Shown: in pieces, positions 52,783-60,277 of the stretch
Layout: each line of letters starts with the position of its first letter
How positions within the stretch are numbered: position 1 is the stretch's first letter
Assembly (NCBI GenBank): GCA_004322045.1
Contig: SCRN01000010.1
Span: forward strand, 1-64,000
From: Paraburkholderia sp.
Lineage (GTDB): Bacteria > Pseudomonadota > Gammaproteobacteria > Burkholderiales > Burkholderiaceae
Direction of reading: 5' to 3'
DNA length: 64,000 nt
Notes under the pieces: model-generated
The model's database searches: none
Seen by the model: only the letters and a program-made list of their open reading frames with translations
Told to the model about the DNA's origin: nothing
Position numbers and translations under genes: made by a program

Positions 52783-53610
52783 CTACATCAGATGAAACAT
52801 TCTCGGTTCGCTTGTCAGCCGTTGCGGATATTGACCAGGAATTTGCACGATTACCGCGATGTCAGCGTCACAACTGGCACTGAGTCCAATTCGACCGGTC
52901 GGCGCTCGCCCAGAATCTTTTGCCAAATCAATACGCTCGATATACGCCTCGATGATCAAATCATTAATTTCGTTGGCGATGTTACCCGCACCTCCGCATG
53001 AGCAGAGAAGGATTTTTTTGGGCAAAAACGCGATACTACCGACCTGCACTGCACTTCCATTAGCCGCTGAGATAGAGAATGGCGCGGTCCCTTTCGCCCC
53101 TTGTCCCATAGCCCACTGAAACGACTCTTTTTCACTTCCGGCGAGTTCGATGGAAACGGATCGCCCCGGCGCCCAGCCCCCAATCGCAAGCCTGATGAAT
53201 TGTAGATTTGACATCGCGCCCGGAAGGTAGCCCGTATTTCGGCCAGGCTCCCATTCGATGACTGGGCCGCTGCCGAACCTCACATATACTCGCGCACCGG
53301 CATTGAGCGTGCACGTTCCCTCGATCGATTCGAGCCCCGGAGGTGCAAGCAGTACGGTCGTTAACGTGATCGGCGTTGCCGATACCCCGTATCCAGTTAC
53401 TATCGAAACGCGCGTTTTCGTCACTTCCACAGTTTGAATGCTGACGGCGCGAGCTTCGCTCGAGATCGTTTCGTTGCACGAGAACCCGAGATCTGCGTCA
53501 CCCCCTAGTCCACTCAGCGTCCATTCCGCGCCCGAGGTTTCGATCTTAATCTCGGCGCGGAAGCTATCGGCGACGCCTGTCAATTCGAACGTTACGGGTA
53601 TCAAGTTCAT
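52783..53610 (-). CDS. Unrecognised CIS-operon gene D (275 residues, beta-rich)
   Basis: No family is recognised. The sequence is beta-rich with NLIPVTFELTGVADSFRAEI, ETSGAEWTLSGLGGDADLGF, a Cys pair in LLCSCGGAGNIANEINDLII and a C-terminal strand-turn (GRIGLSASCDADIAVIVQIP). No signal peptide is present. The base composition is more AT-rich than in the core particle genes. It is in the operon head, upstream of the cap gene. It might be a cargo, a shaft decoration or an accessory adaptor. An upstream TTG at 53631 overlaps the previous stop, but ATG 53610 is preferred. Confidence 0.7.
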   Translation of the reverse strand: MNLIPVTFELTGVADSFRAEIKIETSGAEWTLSGLGGDADLGFSCNETISSEARAVSIQTVEVTKTRVSIVTGYGVSATPITLTTVLLAPPGLESIEGTCTLNAGARVYVRFGSGPVIEWEPGRNTGYLPGAMSNLQFIRLAIGGWAPGRSVSIELAGSEKESFQWAMGQGAKGTAPFSISAANGSAVQVGSIAFLPKKILLCSCGGAGNIANEINDLIIEAYIERIDLAKDSGRAPTGRIGLSASCDADIAVIVQIPGQYPQRLTSEPRMFHLM

Positions 53611-53627
53611 ACGATTTTCACCAGAGA

Positions 53628-54203
53628 TCAATATAAAGCGATACCAAACGAGCTCACGCCGGACAAACTAGCTCTATCAATGACGGATTCGACAGTCACC
53701 AATCCGCCTTGCGGCAGCTGAATACTCCCCTTCAGAAACGATCTCTTCGTTCTCACATACAAACAGACATCAATGCGTTCGCAGTCTTGGTTGACACAAA
53801 TGTCTAGTTCACGTTGCCGGATCGAAAAATCGTTTAGATTCTCAGACGGATTGATCGTCAAAAAATTTACCGACACGCCTACCAGCAGGTCACAGTGCTC
53901 CCCAACGGTCCAACCTTCCTCATCTTCCATTTCATATAGCTTGATGCCTGCCTGATATCCAGCCTTCATCCCCGAGAGCAGAAAGCGAATCGGATAATCA
54001 ATCGCCTCTCGTACGCATGGCGAGTCGGTGTTCGAGTTCCGCGGGACAGCAACGACGAGGTTGCCGGCCAAGTCGGTAACGGTTGATGCCGACGAGTCGG
54101 GAACGCCTGCGCCTGCAAGGTCAGTGGCGCGAATCGCACTGTCCCCGTCGGCAGCGGCGATCAATTTCGGATTGCCGACAACGCCCAACATTTCATTAAT
54201 CAT
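53628..54203 (-). CDS. Unrecognised CIS-operon gene C (191 residues)
   Basis: No family is recognised. Residues about 60-110 (VREAIDYPIRFLLSGMKAGY, KLYEMEDEEGWTVGEHCDLL) and the following NDFSIRQRELDICVNQDCER, IDVCLYVRTKRSFLKGSIQL suggest a mixed alpha/beta fold with five cysteines. GAGAGGG lies before a GTG-ACC-GTG-TCG-ATG run, so the start could be 54215, 54209 or 54203. It is cytoplasmic by composition. It is AT-richer than the particle genes and has only short spacers to genes B and D. Confidence 0.68.
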   Translation of the reverse strand: MINEMLGVVGNPKLIAAADGDSAIRATDLAGAGVPDSSASTVTDLAGNLVVAVPRNSNTDSPCVREAIDYPIRFLLSGMKAGYQAGIKLYEMEDEEGWTVGEHCDLLVGVSVNFLTINPSENLNDFSIRQRELDICVNQDCERIDVCLYVRTKRSFLKGSIQLPQGGLVTVESVIDRASLSGVSSFGIALY

Positions 54204-54249
54204 CGACACGGTCACCCTCTCTTTTGGGCATCGTCAGTCTTAAATCGCT

Positions 54250-54717
54250 TTAGACCGGCCAGGGAATTACCTGCGTTGTCGACTGCGGCAACGGGTACAT
54301 GCTTTCCAAGTCACCGCCCAACGCGAACTCAACCATCGCCTTTGAGGAACTACCCTGGGTTGACGTGAAGCATAATCCGATCGACTGCATTCTTTGGCCG
54401 GCCCACAGAGTCAGGAAAGAATCAACCACCGGGGCAATGAACTTCTCTCTCTCCTCGGTCGGCTCAGCACTTCCCGGCGCGACAAAGATCATGGCGTTGT
54501 AAGATATTGTTAAACTCGCAAGCGCGAGTGTTCGGCCAGTGAGCGTGCTGGTTATCTGGAATTTTCCGTCACCTGGTAGATCAGAAAGAGCCCAAATCAC
54601 CCAGCCCTTCGGGTCTTTGTCGACAACAGTCACGGTTAAGCGCTCGCCCGGGAGATGGCGCGAAAAGCGCACCCGGCATTGCTGCGTCGACTGCAACCCG
54701 CCCGTCGAAAATGACAT
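54250..54717 (-). CDS. Unrecognised CIS-operon gene B (155 residues)
   Basis: No family is recognised. It is beta-rich: SFSTGGLQSTQQCRVRFSRH, ERLTVTVVDKDPKGWVIWAL, GDGKFQITSTLTGRTLALAS, then a helix (EEREKFIAPVVDSFLTLWAG). The shape recalls small lectin-like or adhesin-like domains, without proof. The ATG at 54717 follows GGAGG by 4 nt. It is located between genes A and C at the operon head with spacers of about 50-65 bp. No signal peptide is present. Confidence 0.7.
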   Translation of the reverse strand: MSFSTGGLQSTQQCRVRFSRHLPGERLTVTVVDKDPKGWVIWALSDLPGDGKFQITSTLTGRTLALASLTISYNAMIFVAPGSAEPTEEREKFIAPVVDSFLTLWAGQRMQSIGLCFTSTQGSSSKAMVEFALGGDLESMYPLPQSTTQVIPWPV

Positions 54718-54783
54718 GGTACCTCCGCTCACTGGCCGTACAACCACGTGTGTGCCACCCGTTCGCAATCCGCGGGGGAGTAT

Positions 54784-55266
54784 CTAGAATTTCTTCCAGC
54801 TTACCGTTACGGGGTGCTGGTTATTGTCCGAGTATTCCGTCCCGTTGATGTAAAGAGTGACACCGGAATCGATGGTTGCGTTCATGTTGACCGTCTCGCT
54901 GGCCGCCGCTGCGGCCGTCCCCCAGATATAGCAATTTAGATAGAATGCAGTGGCATTCCCATTTTGCGCCTGAGGAATATAGGACATCGCCATCTGCTTT
55001 TCTCCGCCCGCTTGATTAATAAACGAGAGCTGAGCTATAGGAATCGAAGACGAAGGCGCATGATTTGCGTTAAAGTTTTGAGTGGTGGAAATATAGAACG
55101 GCGATGCCGAATTATCGTAATTTCCACCTGGACCCATCGTCCAAATAATCGAGTCAGAACCCCCACTGATCGTTGCCGACAAGTTGGCCAAACCACCAGT
55201 ATTTGCGTTCGAGAAGTCAATCTCAAAAGCTACCACCGCACTATGATTGTAAGCAGGAGCCGCCAT
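54784..55266 (-). CDS. Unrecognised first gene A of the CIS operon (160 residues)
   Basis: No family is recognised. The protein is rich in Asn, Ser and Ala: AAPAYNHSAVVAFEIDFSNA, ISGGSDSIIWTMGPGGNYDN, FYISTTQNFNANHAPSSSIP, YLNCYIWGTAAAAASETVNM, ending TVSWKKF. It has only one Cys and no signal peptide. The repeated short strands suggest a beta-sandwich (about eight strands), comparable in size with pore-forming aegerolysin-like or lectin domains, but no signature was identified. ATG 55266 has GGAG 6 nt before it. It is the first gene after the divergent promoter. Confidence 0.7.
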   Translation of the reverse strand: MAAPAYNHSAVVAFEIDFSNANTGGLANLSATISGGSDSIIWTMGPGGNYDNSASPFYISTTQNFNANHAPSSSIPIAQLSFINQAGGEKQMAMSYIPQAQNGNATAFYLNCYIWGTAAAAASETVNMNATIDSGVTLYINGTEYSDNNQHPVTVSWKKF

Positions 55267-55781
55267 ATCAATCTCCAATAATCAAACGAGGTTGTTTTCA
55301 CCAAGCGTTAGCACCCTGCAATTACTGACATCCCTGAACACGGTAGCTCACCCGCCGGTGATTCAATTGTGTACGTATCTCGTCGAACTTAAAGTGCAAA
55401 CCCTTGTAGTCATGGCAACTCACCTCGGATCACAACAAGCGATTAAGCGCGCCCGACATCGCTCACGACGAAAGACGTTTAACATCATCATGCTTCAATA
55501 GACTGGCAGCTGCCACGCGTGAAGCTCAAATATTGAAAACATTGGGAGCGGCGTATCAACCCATGGCTTACGCCAGTTAGTGGCTTGCACTCACGGATCA
55601 AGGCCCTTTTTACGACACCGCACCGGTTTCCTACACGAGAGGAGATAAGCATCAATATTTGATAGCACGCCTGCTGTCCTATGCCCATCGACATTCACGA
55701 CATTCGTTGTCACGCCGCCCGCCTGCCGCGTCATATATGATTGCTGTCACCCGACGTTGGGATGTACACAAGGAGCGTGAG
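55267..55781. promoter_or_regulatory. Divergent promoter region between the CIS operon and the LuxR regulator
   Basis: About 515 bp, AT-richer than average, with no convincing gene. It holds the only place from which the main structural operon can be promoted. A 12-bp perfect palindrome TGGCAGCTGCCA lies at 55504-55515, of a size suitable for a LuxR-type dimer. A shorter TGGC-TTAC-GCCA inverted repeat is near 55565. No firm -35/-10 pair was identified. Confidence 0.6.
55504..55515. promoter_or_regulatory. 12-bp palindrome, candidate LuxR-family operator
   Basis: TGGCAGCTGCCA is perfectly symmetrical and lies about 240 bp upstream of the first CIS gene and 270 bp upstream of the regulator start. 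The CTG...CAG spacing of classic lux boxes is only partly met, so the assignment is tentative. Confidence 0.4.
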
Positions 55782-56522
55782 GTGATTGATACATCGCTAT
55801 TGTTTTCCGGCTCGCAGGCACTTCATCTACGCAAGCGAATTATGGAAATATCGAACTGTGGCTCCGAGGATGCCGCGATCGCAGGCCTGGCAACCGTGGT
55901 AGATCTTATGGGATTTGATCGATACCACTATGTGGGAAATTTTCCCACACGATCCGACGATAACACGAAGCGAATCTTCTCAACGTTACCCGCAAGAGAG
56001 CAGCAAGTTTGCACAGCGATCGATCGATGCCCGCCCATGCAGGCCGCACGATTAAGCATCATCCCGATTATTTGCAAAAAGACGCACCAGATCCCACTTA
56101 CCGGAGACATCGACTTCGATCAAATCACGGAGAACATGATCGGAGATGGCGTTATTTTCCCCATTCATACTCAATGCGGGCACTTCAGCATGCTCGGCTG
56201 TTTCGTCCAAGCCGAGCGAAGCGATGGTCTGCAGATCATCGCCTCATCACTTGGTGATGGCAGCCTGGCGGCAATGTATTTCCACGACACCATGACGCGA
56301 ATCATCGGCAAGTCGGAAATTTCACTCGAAGTGCAGCTAACATATCGGGAAAAAGAATGTCTCCGATGGATTGCCCGTCACAAGTCGAACTGGGATATAT
56401 CGAGAATCCTGGGTGTATCGGAACATACTATCGTCTACTACGTGCGCAGATTGATGCAGAAGCTCGATGCGAGAAATCGCCATGACGCAGTAGCACGCGC
56501 GCGAGCTTATGCTTTGATTTGA
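55782..56522 (+). CDS. LuxR-family regulator (quorum-sensing type, probable solo) divergent from the CIS operon
   Basis: 246 residues from GTG 55782, which has AAGGAG 6 nt upstream and gives the normal LuxR length; longer frames reach TTG 55659. The C-terminal helix-turn-helix is complete: LTYREKECLRWIARHKSNWD, ISRILGVSEHTIVYYVRRLM, QKLDARNRHDAVARARAYAL. The N-terminal autoinducer-binding-like domain keeps the general fold (LMGFDRYHYVG, IFPIHTQCGHFSMLGCF), but the usual W-x3-Y ... D-P ligand residues are not evident (REQQVCTAIDRCPPMQAARL). No luxI gene is nearby. It is probably the operon's regulator, with an unknown or absent ligand. Confidence 0.85.
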   Translation: MIDTSLLFSGSQALHLRKRIMEISNCGSEDAAIAGLATVVDLMGFDRYHYVGNFPTRSDDNTKRIFSTLPAREQQVCTAIDRCPPMQAARLSIIPIICKKTHQIPLTGDIDFDQITENMIGDGVIFPIHTQCGHFSMLGCFVQAERSDGLQIIASSLGDGSLAAMYFHDTMTRIIGKSEISLEVQLTYREKECLRWIARHKSNWDISRILGVSEHTIVYYVRRLMQKLDARNRHDAVARARAYALI

Positions 56523-56855
56523 ATGACGACCAAATGACGGAGCCTTAGACTTGCTCCGCCCCCTGCCTTTCGCGACTTTATATTCACGCGCGAGGTCTGA
56601 CGTCGCCTCCAAGCACGCATGAATACAAATCTCTTCAGAAGAGCCGTGCTGCCAATAGGGGTACGGCCTAACGTGTAAACGATCTCGATCGACCGATTTA
56701 TCATCCACTCCAATCGACTGATCGATCACCTCTCAAACTTTGAGGCAGAGAGGCATTTAGAAAAGATATAAGCTATCGGTTTTCGCGATGACGTGTAAAG
56801 CTTCGTATGGAGTGCCGACGTTCAACGTAATGCCTGAGAAAGAGGAGAATGCAAA
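56523..56855. other. Intergenic region upstream of the small secreted protein
   Basis: About 330 bp without a gene. A weak promoter-like pair (TTGAGG at 56740-56745, GATATA near 56765) and a clear ribosome site GAGGAG at 56842-56847 precede the next gene. Nothing else was recognised. Confidence 0.4.
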
Positions 56856-57419
56856 TTGAAGATCAAAGGATTCGTATTTTCTAAAGCCAAATTCGCAGCC
56901 GTCGTTTCGATTGCAGCCTACCTCATCGCTCCGATCGCATCGCTCGCGGCCGACAACGCGTCGCCACCTACCCAGCACCGGGCCGGTTCGCATCAAGCGA
57001 AAACATCGGAACCAGATTATGTCAAATTCAATGTCGAATTTGATAATAAATCTACTGTCCCGCTGTTATTTCAACTTCAAGCGCAAAGATGCATGACAGG
57101 CAATTTTCCGCATGTCGTTACAGTGAAGCCTGGTGACCCTCCCTACTCATTCACCATGAAAACGCTCAACGTCAATCGCTGCCTAAACGTCAACAAATAT
57201 TTGATGTGGGACGTCACCCCACAGGTTGGTGCGTCAACGGCACCCTACCGGTTAAAATTCATCCACGGTCAAAATGGAAATTGGGGAACGACAATCAATG
57301 TTGATGGCGACATCCCCCCCTCCGGCGCGGTCCGGTCAGCAACGTGCAATGGCAAAGACTGCTTGAATCAGTGGTTTTATGAAAGCACAGAGACTTTCCT
57401 TGTAATTGGCTTCCAGTAA
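56856..57419 (+). CDS. Small secreted cysteine-containing protein of unknown function
   Basis: 187 residues from a TTG with GAGGAG 8 nt upstream. The signal peptide (KFAAVVSIAAYLIAPIASLA) is probably cut after the Ala-Ala before DNAS. The mature protein is beta-rich (YVKFNVEFDNKSTVPLLFQL, VVTVKPGDPPYSFTMKTLNV, APYRLKFIHGQNGNWGTTIN) and has four cysteines (QRCM, NRCL, ATCNG, KDCL), enough for two disulfides. It is not recognised. It is AT-richer than its surroundings. It is close to, but not in, the CIS operon. Confidence 0.75.
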   Translation: MKIKGFVFSKAKFAAVVSIAAYLIAPIASLAADNASPPTQHRAGSHQAKTSEPDYVKFNVEFDNKSTVPLLFQLQAQRCMTGNFPHVVTVKPGDPPYSFTMKTLNVNRCLNVNKYLMWDVTPQVGASTAPYRLKFIHGQNGNWGTTINVDGDIPPSGAVRSATCNGKDCLNQWFYESTETFLVIGFQ

Positions 57420-57798
57420 GCCATTTCCTCAAGCGCGAGCCAATCGATCAAGATGCGACTCGCGCTCTTTCGCGCGAGCGCACTTAGGCCCGGCGGCGTC
57501 ACGGTCCCGCGCGACGTCCCTCAAAGTAAACGCGAAAGCTATTTCAGCCGGAAACGGCAATCCACACCCCAATTCTTTCAATTACCCGACAGCCCATCCA
57601 ATGTATGCGCGCTCTCGCGCTTTTCATCTAGGTATTACCCCTCATCCCCCCATTCCCAACCCTGCACCCACTTAAAAAGCGCGTACACTTCAGACACTCA
57701 GGGGTGATGCTTGCCGCTACACAAGATCGCAAAAACGCCAAGCATCCGAGAGGACTCACCAGTTCGCAAAATCCGGAGCCAAAAGGAGAACCAACGAA
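57420..57798. other. Intergenic region with a weak terminator-like hairpin
   Basis: About 380 bp without a gene. AGCGCGAG (57432-57439) and CTCGCGCT (57459-57466) could form a hairpin followed by a short T-run, a possible terminator of the secreted-protein gene. AAGGAG before the MFS gene is at 57780-57787. The rest is unremarkable. Confidence 0.4.
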
Positions 57799-59028
57799 AT
57801 GACATGGACCAAGGAACAGCGCAATGTAACGATTGCCGCCTATCTAGGCTGGACGCTCGATGCATTCGACTTCTTTCTCATGGTGTTCGTGCTCAAGGAC
57901 ATCGCAGCCGAATTCCATACAAAAATCCCAGAGGTCGCTTTCGCGATTACGTTGACGCTCGCCATGCGTCCCATCGGCGCGCTCATCTTCGGTCGTCTCG
58001 CCGATAAGTTCGGCCGCCGTCCGACTCTGATGGTCAACGTTGCCTGCTATTCGCTGCTCGAACTGGTGTCGGGCTTCTCGCCCAATCTGGCCACGCTGCT
58101 CGTTCTACGCGCGCTATTCGGCATCGCCATGGGCGGCGAATGGGGCGTCGGCTCGGCACTGACGATGGAAACCATCCCGGCTCGCTCGCGCGGCGTCGTC
58201 TCCGGCCTCTTGCAAGCCGGCTACCCGAGCGGCTACCTGATCGCTTCGATCGTCTTCGGCGTGCTCTATCAATACGTGGGCTGGCGCGGCATGTTCTTCG
58301 TCGGCGTCGTCCCCGCGCTGCTTGTGCTCTACATCCGCGGCAACGTGCAAGAATCGCCGGCGTGGAAGGCGCTCGATACAAAACGCGTTCGCCCGAGCAT
58401 GCTGGCCACATTCAAGAAGAATTGGACGCTCGCGCTGTATTCGATCATCCTCATGACGGCCTTCAACTTCTTCTCGCACGGCACACAGGATCTGTATCCG
58501 ACCTTCCTGCGCGAGCAACACCACTTCGATCCGCATACCGTTTCGATCATCGCCATCGTGCTGAACATCGGCGCGATCGTCGGCGGCTTGTTCTTCGGTT
58601 CGCTCTCGGAGAAAATCGGCCGGCGCCGCGCCATCTGCATCGCCGCGTTGATCGCCTTGCCCGTCTTGCCCGTGTGGGCCTTCTCGAGCAGCGCCGTCAT
58701 GCTCGCGGTCGGCGCGTTCTTGATGCAGATTTCCGTGCAAGGCGCATGGGGCGTCATCCCCGTGCATTTGAACGAGATTTCGCCCGATGAAGTGCGCGCC
58801 ACATTCCCCGGCTTGGTCTATCAACTCGGCAACTTGATCGCATCGATCAACGCGACCATGCAGGCGTCCGTGGCCGTGAGCCGCGGCGATAACTATGCGT
58901 TCGCGCTCGCGACCGTCGCGGGTATCGCGTCCGTGGTCATCGCCGTGTTCATCCTATTTGGCCCCGAAAAACGCGGCATCGATATGACGCGCTCGGCGCA
59001 GGAAGTCGCAGCGTCTCCCACCGTCTGA
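57799..59028 (+). CDS. MFS transporter of the carboxylate/metabolite symporter type (JEN1/NanT-like)
   Basis: 409 residues with 12 membrane segments. The MHS/sialate-like signatures are AYLGWTLDAFDFFLMVFVLK in TM1, the loop GRLADKFGRRPTLM after TM2, and RALFGIAMGGEWGVGSALTM in TM4 followed by RGVVSGLLQAGYPSGYLIAS. These are typical of lactate, pyruvate or aromatic-acid/sialate carriers. The AAGGAG ribosome site precedes ATG 57799. The substrate cannot be fixed; proximity to fatty-acid genes is not informative. A hairpin follows at 59047. Confidence 0.87.
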   Translation: MTWTKEQRNVTIAAYLGWTLDAFDFFLMVFVLKDIAAEFHTKIPEVAFAITLTLAMRPIGALIFGRLADKFGRRPTLMVNVACYSLLELVSGFSPNLATLLVLRALFGIAMGGEWGVGSALTMETIPARSRGVVSGLLQAGYPSGYLIASIVFGVLYQYVGWRGMFFVGVVPALLVLYIRGNVQESPAWKALDTKRVRPSMLATFKKNWTLALYSIILMTAFNFFSHGTQDLYPTFLREQHHFDPHTVSIIAIVLNIGAIVGGLFFGSLSEKIGRRRAICIAALIALPVLPVWAFSSSAVMLAVGAFLMQISVQGAWGVIPVHLNEISPDEVRATFPGLVYQLGNLIASINATMQASVAVSRGDNYAFALATVAGIASVVIAVFILFGPEKRGIDMTRSAQEVAASPTV

Positions 59029-59046
59029 CACCGCACCTTCGAATAA

Positions 59047-59074
59047 GCGGGAAAGCGCTCACGCGCCTTCCCGC
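59047..59074 (+). terminator. Terminator-like hairpin after the MFS gene
   Basis: GCGGGAAAGCGC (59047-59058), TCAC, GCGCCTTCCCGC (59063-59074): a 12-bp stem with one mismatch, followed by a pyrimidine-rich stretch. It lies in the 312-bp spacer between the transporter and the TetR gene, which otherwise holds no gene and probably the TetR-fadE promoter. Confidence 0.65.
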
Positions 59075-59340
59075 CTGTTCTCCCGCCTTTTCTCCTGCCT
59101 CGTCTTCCACACGCACTGCTCCACTGCTGCACTGCAACGCAATCCCGGCTCCCCCAGCCACTAGAGGACTCCACCCACAAAGAACGCTTGCCGCCATTTC
59201 AAAGCGTTTTTATCGTGCTAAAAATAACGAAATTCAATCGGAGACTTGAATCGCTTGTTCGTGGCCAGTCACCGGCGTAGCTATGCATGGGAGCAGGGTC
59301 GAGCGCCAAAGCGCTTGCTCTGATCGACAGGGAGGCATAC

Positions 59341-60237
59341 ATGGCAGTTCGAACACCCAGCCGGAGCACCGGCGATACCAAGGCGCGCATTCTCGACGCC
59401 GCCGAAGACATCTTCATCGAATGCGGCTACGAAGCCATGTCGCTGCGGCAAATCACGTCGCGCGCCGACGTGAACCTCGCCGCAGTCAATTATCACTTCG
59501 GCAGTAAGGAAGCGCTCATTCATGCCATGCTCGCGCGCCGTCTGGACACGCTCAACGTCGAGCGATTGAAACTGCTCGATCGTTTCGAGGCTCAGCTCGC
59601 CAATCGCTTGACCTGCGAGCATGTGCTCGGCGCGATGTTCATTCCCGCATTGCGCCTCTCGCGCGATCCGCGCGCCGGCGGCCCTGCCTTTCTGCGATTG
59701 CTCGGTCGCGCCTATACCGATCCGTCTGCCTTCATACACGATTTCTTGAACGGCCATTACGCCGATGTCGCCGAGCGTTTCTTCGATGCGTTTCAGCATG
59801 CCTTGCCGCATCTGCCGCGCGAAGAACTCGGGTGGCGGCTGCATTTCGCGATCGGCGCGCTGTCGGGCGTCTTGGCCGGCGCCGACACCGACAACCTCAT
59901 CGCCGAATTCTCGAAAGGGCAAGCGATCAGCGATCTGCATCTGATCGCGCGGCTCGCATCGCTGATGGTGGCCGCGCTCAAAGCGCCGTTGCCGGATGGC
60001 ACCCAACTTGCTGCGTTCGCCGCCGTGTTGGGCGATGCCGGCGACAGTTGCGACGCGGCTGTCGGAATCAGTGAATGTGGCCCGCTCGATGCGCCTGCGC
60101 CCGCGCCGCACGGCGAGACGCATGGCGACGGAACGAGCGAGGAACACGCGGCCGCATCGGTAGCAGGCGCGCACGCATTGCAAGCATCCGGCGCGCACGC
60201 CGGACAGCAGCAAGAAGGCGTGCGTCCCGCACTCTAA
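59341..60237 (+). CDS. TetR-family regulator of fatty-acid oxidation (PsrA/FadR-like)
   Basis: 298 residues from ATG 59341. The TetR helix-turn-helix is at about 12-58 (DTKARILDAAEDIFIECGYE, then SLRQITSRADVNLAAVNYHF and GSKEALIHAMLARRL). The C-terminal ligand domain resembles the DUF1956-type regulators, with LHFAIGALSGVLAGADTDNL. A tail of about 60 residues is Ala/His/Gly-rich and probably disordered. It is 40 bp upstream of fadE, so it is likely its regulator with an acyl-CoA ligand; this is inferred from position. A longer start at 59287 is possible. Confidence 0.88.
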   Translation: MAVRTPSRSTGDTKARILDAAEDIFIECGYEAMSLRQITSRADVNLAAVNYHFGSKEALIHAMLARRLDTLNVERLKLLDRFEAQLANRLTCEHVLGAMFIPALRLSRDPRAGGPAFLRLLGRAYTDPSAFIHDFLNGHYADVAERFFDAFQHALPHLPREELGWRLHFAIGALSGVLAGADTDNLIAEFSKGQAISDLHLIARLASLMVAALKAPLPDGTQLAAFAAVLGDAGDSCDAAVGISECGPLDAPAPAPHGETHGDGTSEEHAAASVAGAHALQASGAHAGQQQEGVRPAL

Positions 60238-60277
60238 CTGCGCACGGCGCGCATGTGCGCCGCACGGAGAAAGGCTC

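Noticed and set aside
31659-55266. Type VI secretion system or R-type tailocin
   Set aside because: No TssJ/L/M membrane complex, TssK or ClpV genes were seen. No holin, endolysin or phage regulator was seen. The CIS-type AAA+ ATPase, DUF4255 cap and LysM/PAAR set fit extracellular-type CIS instead.
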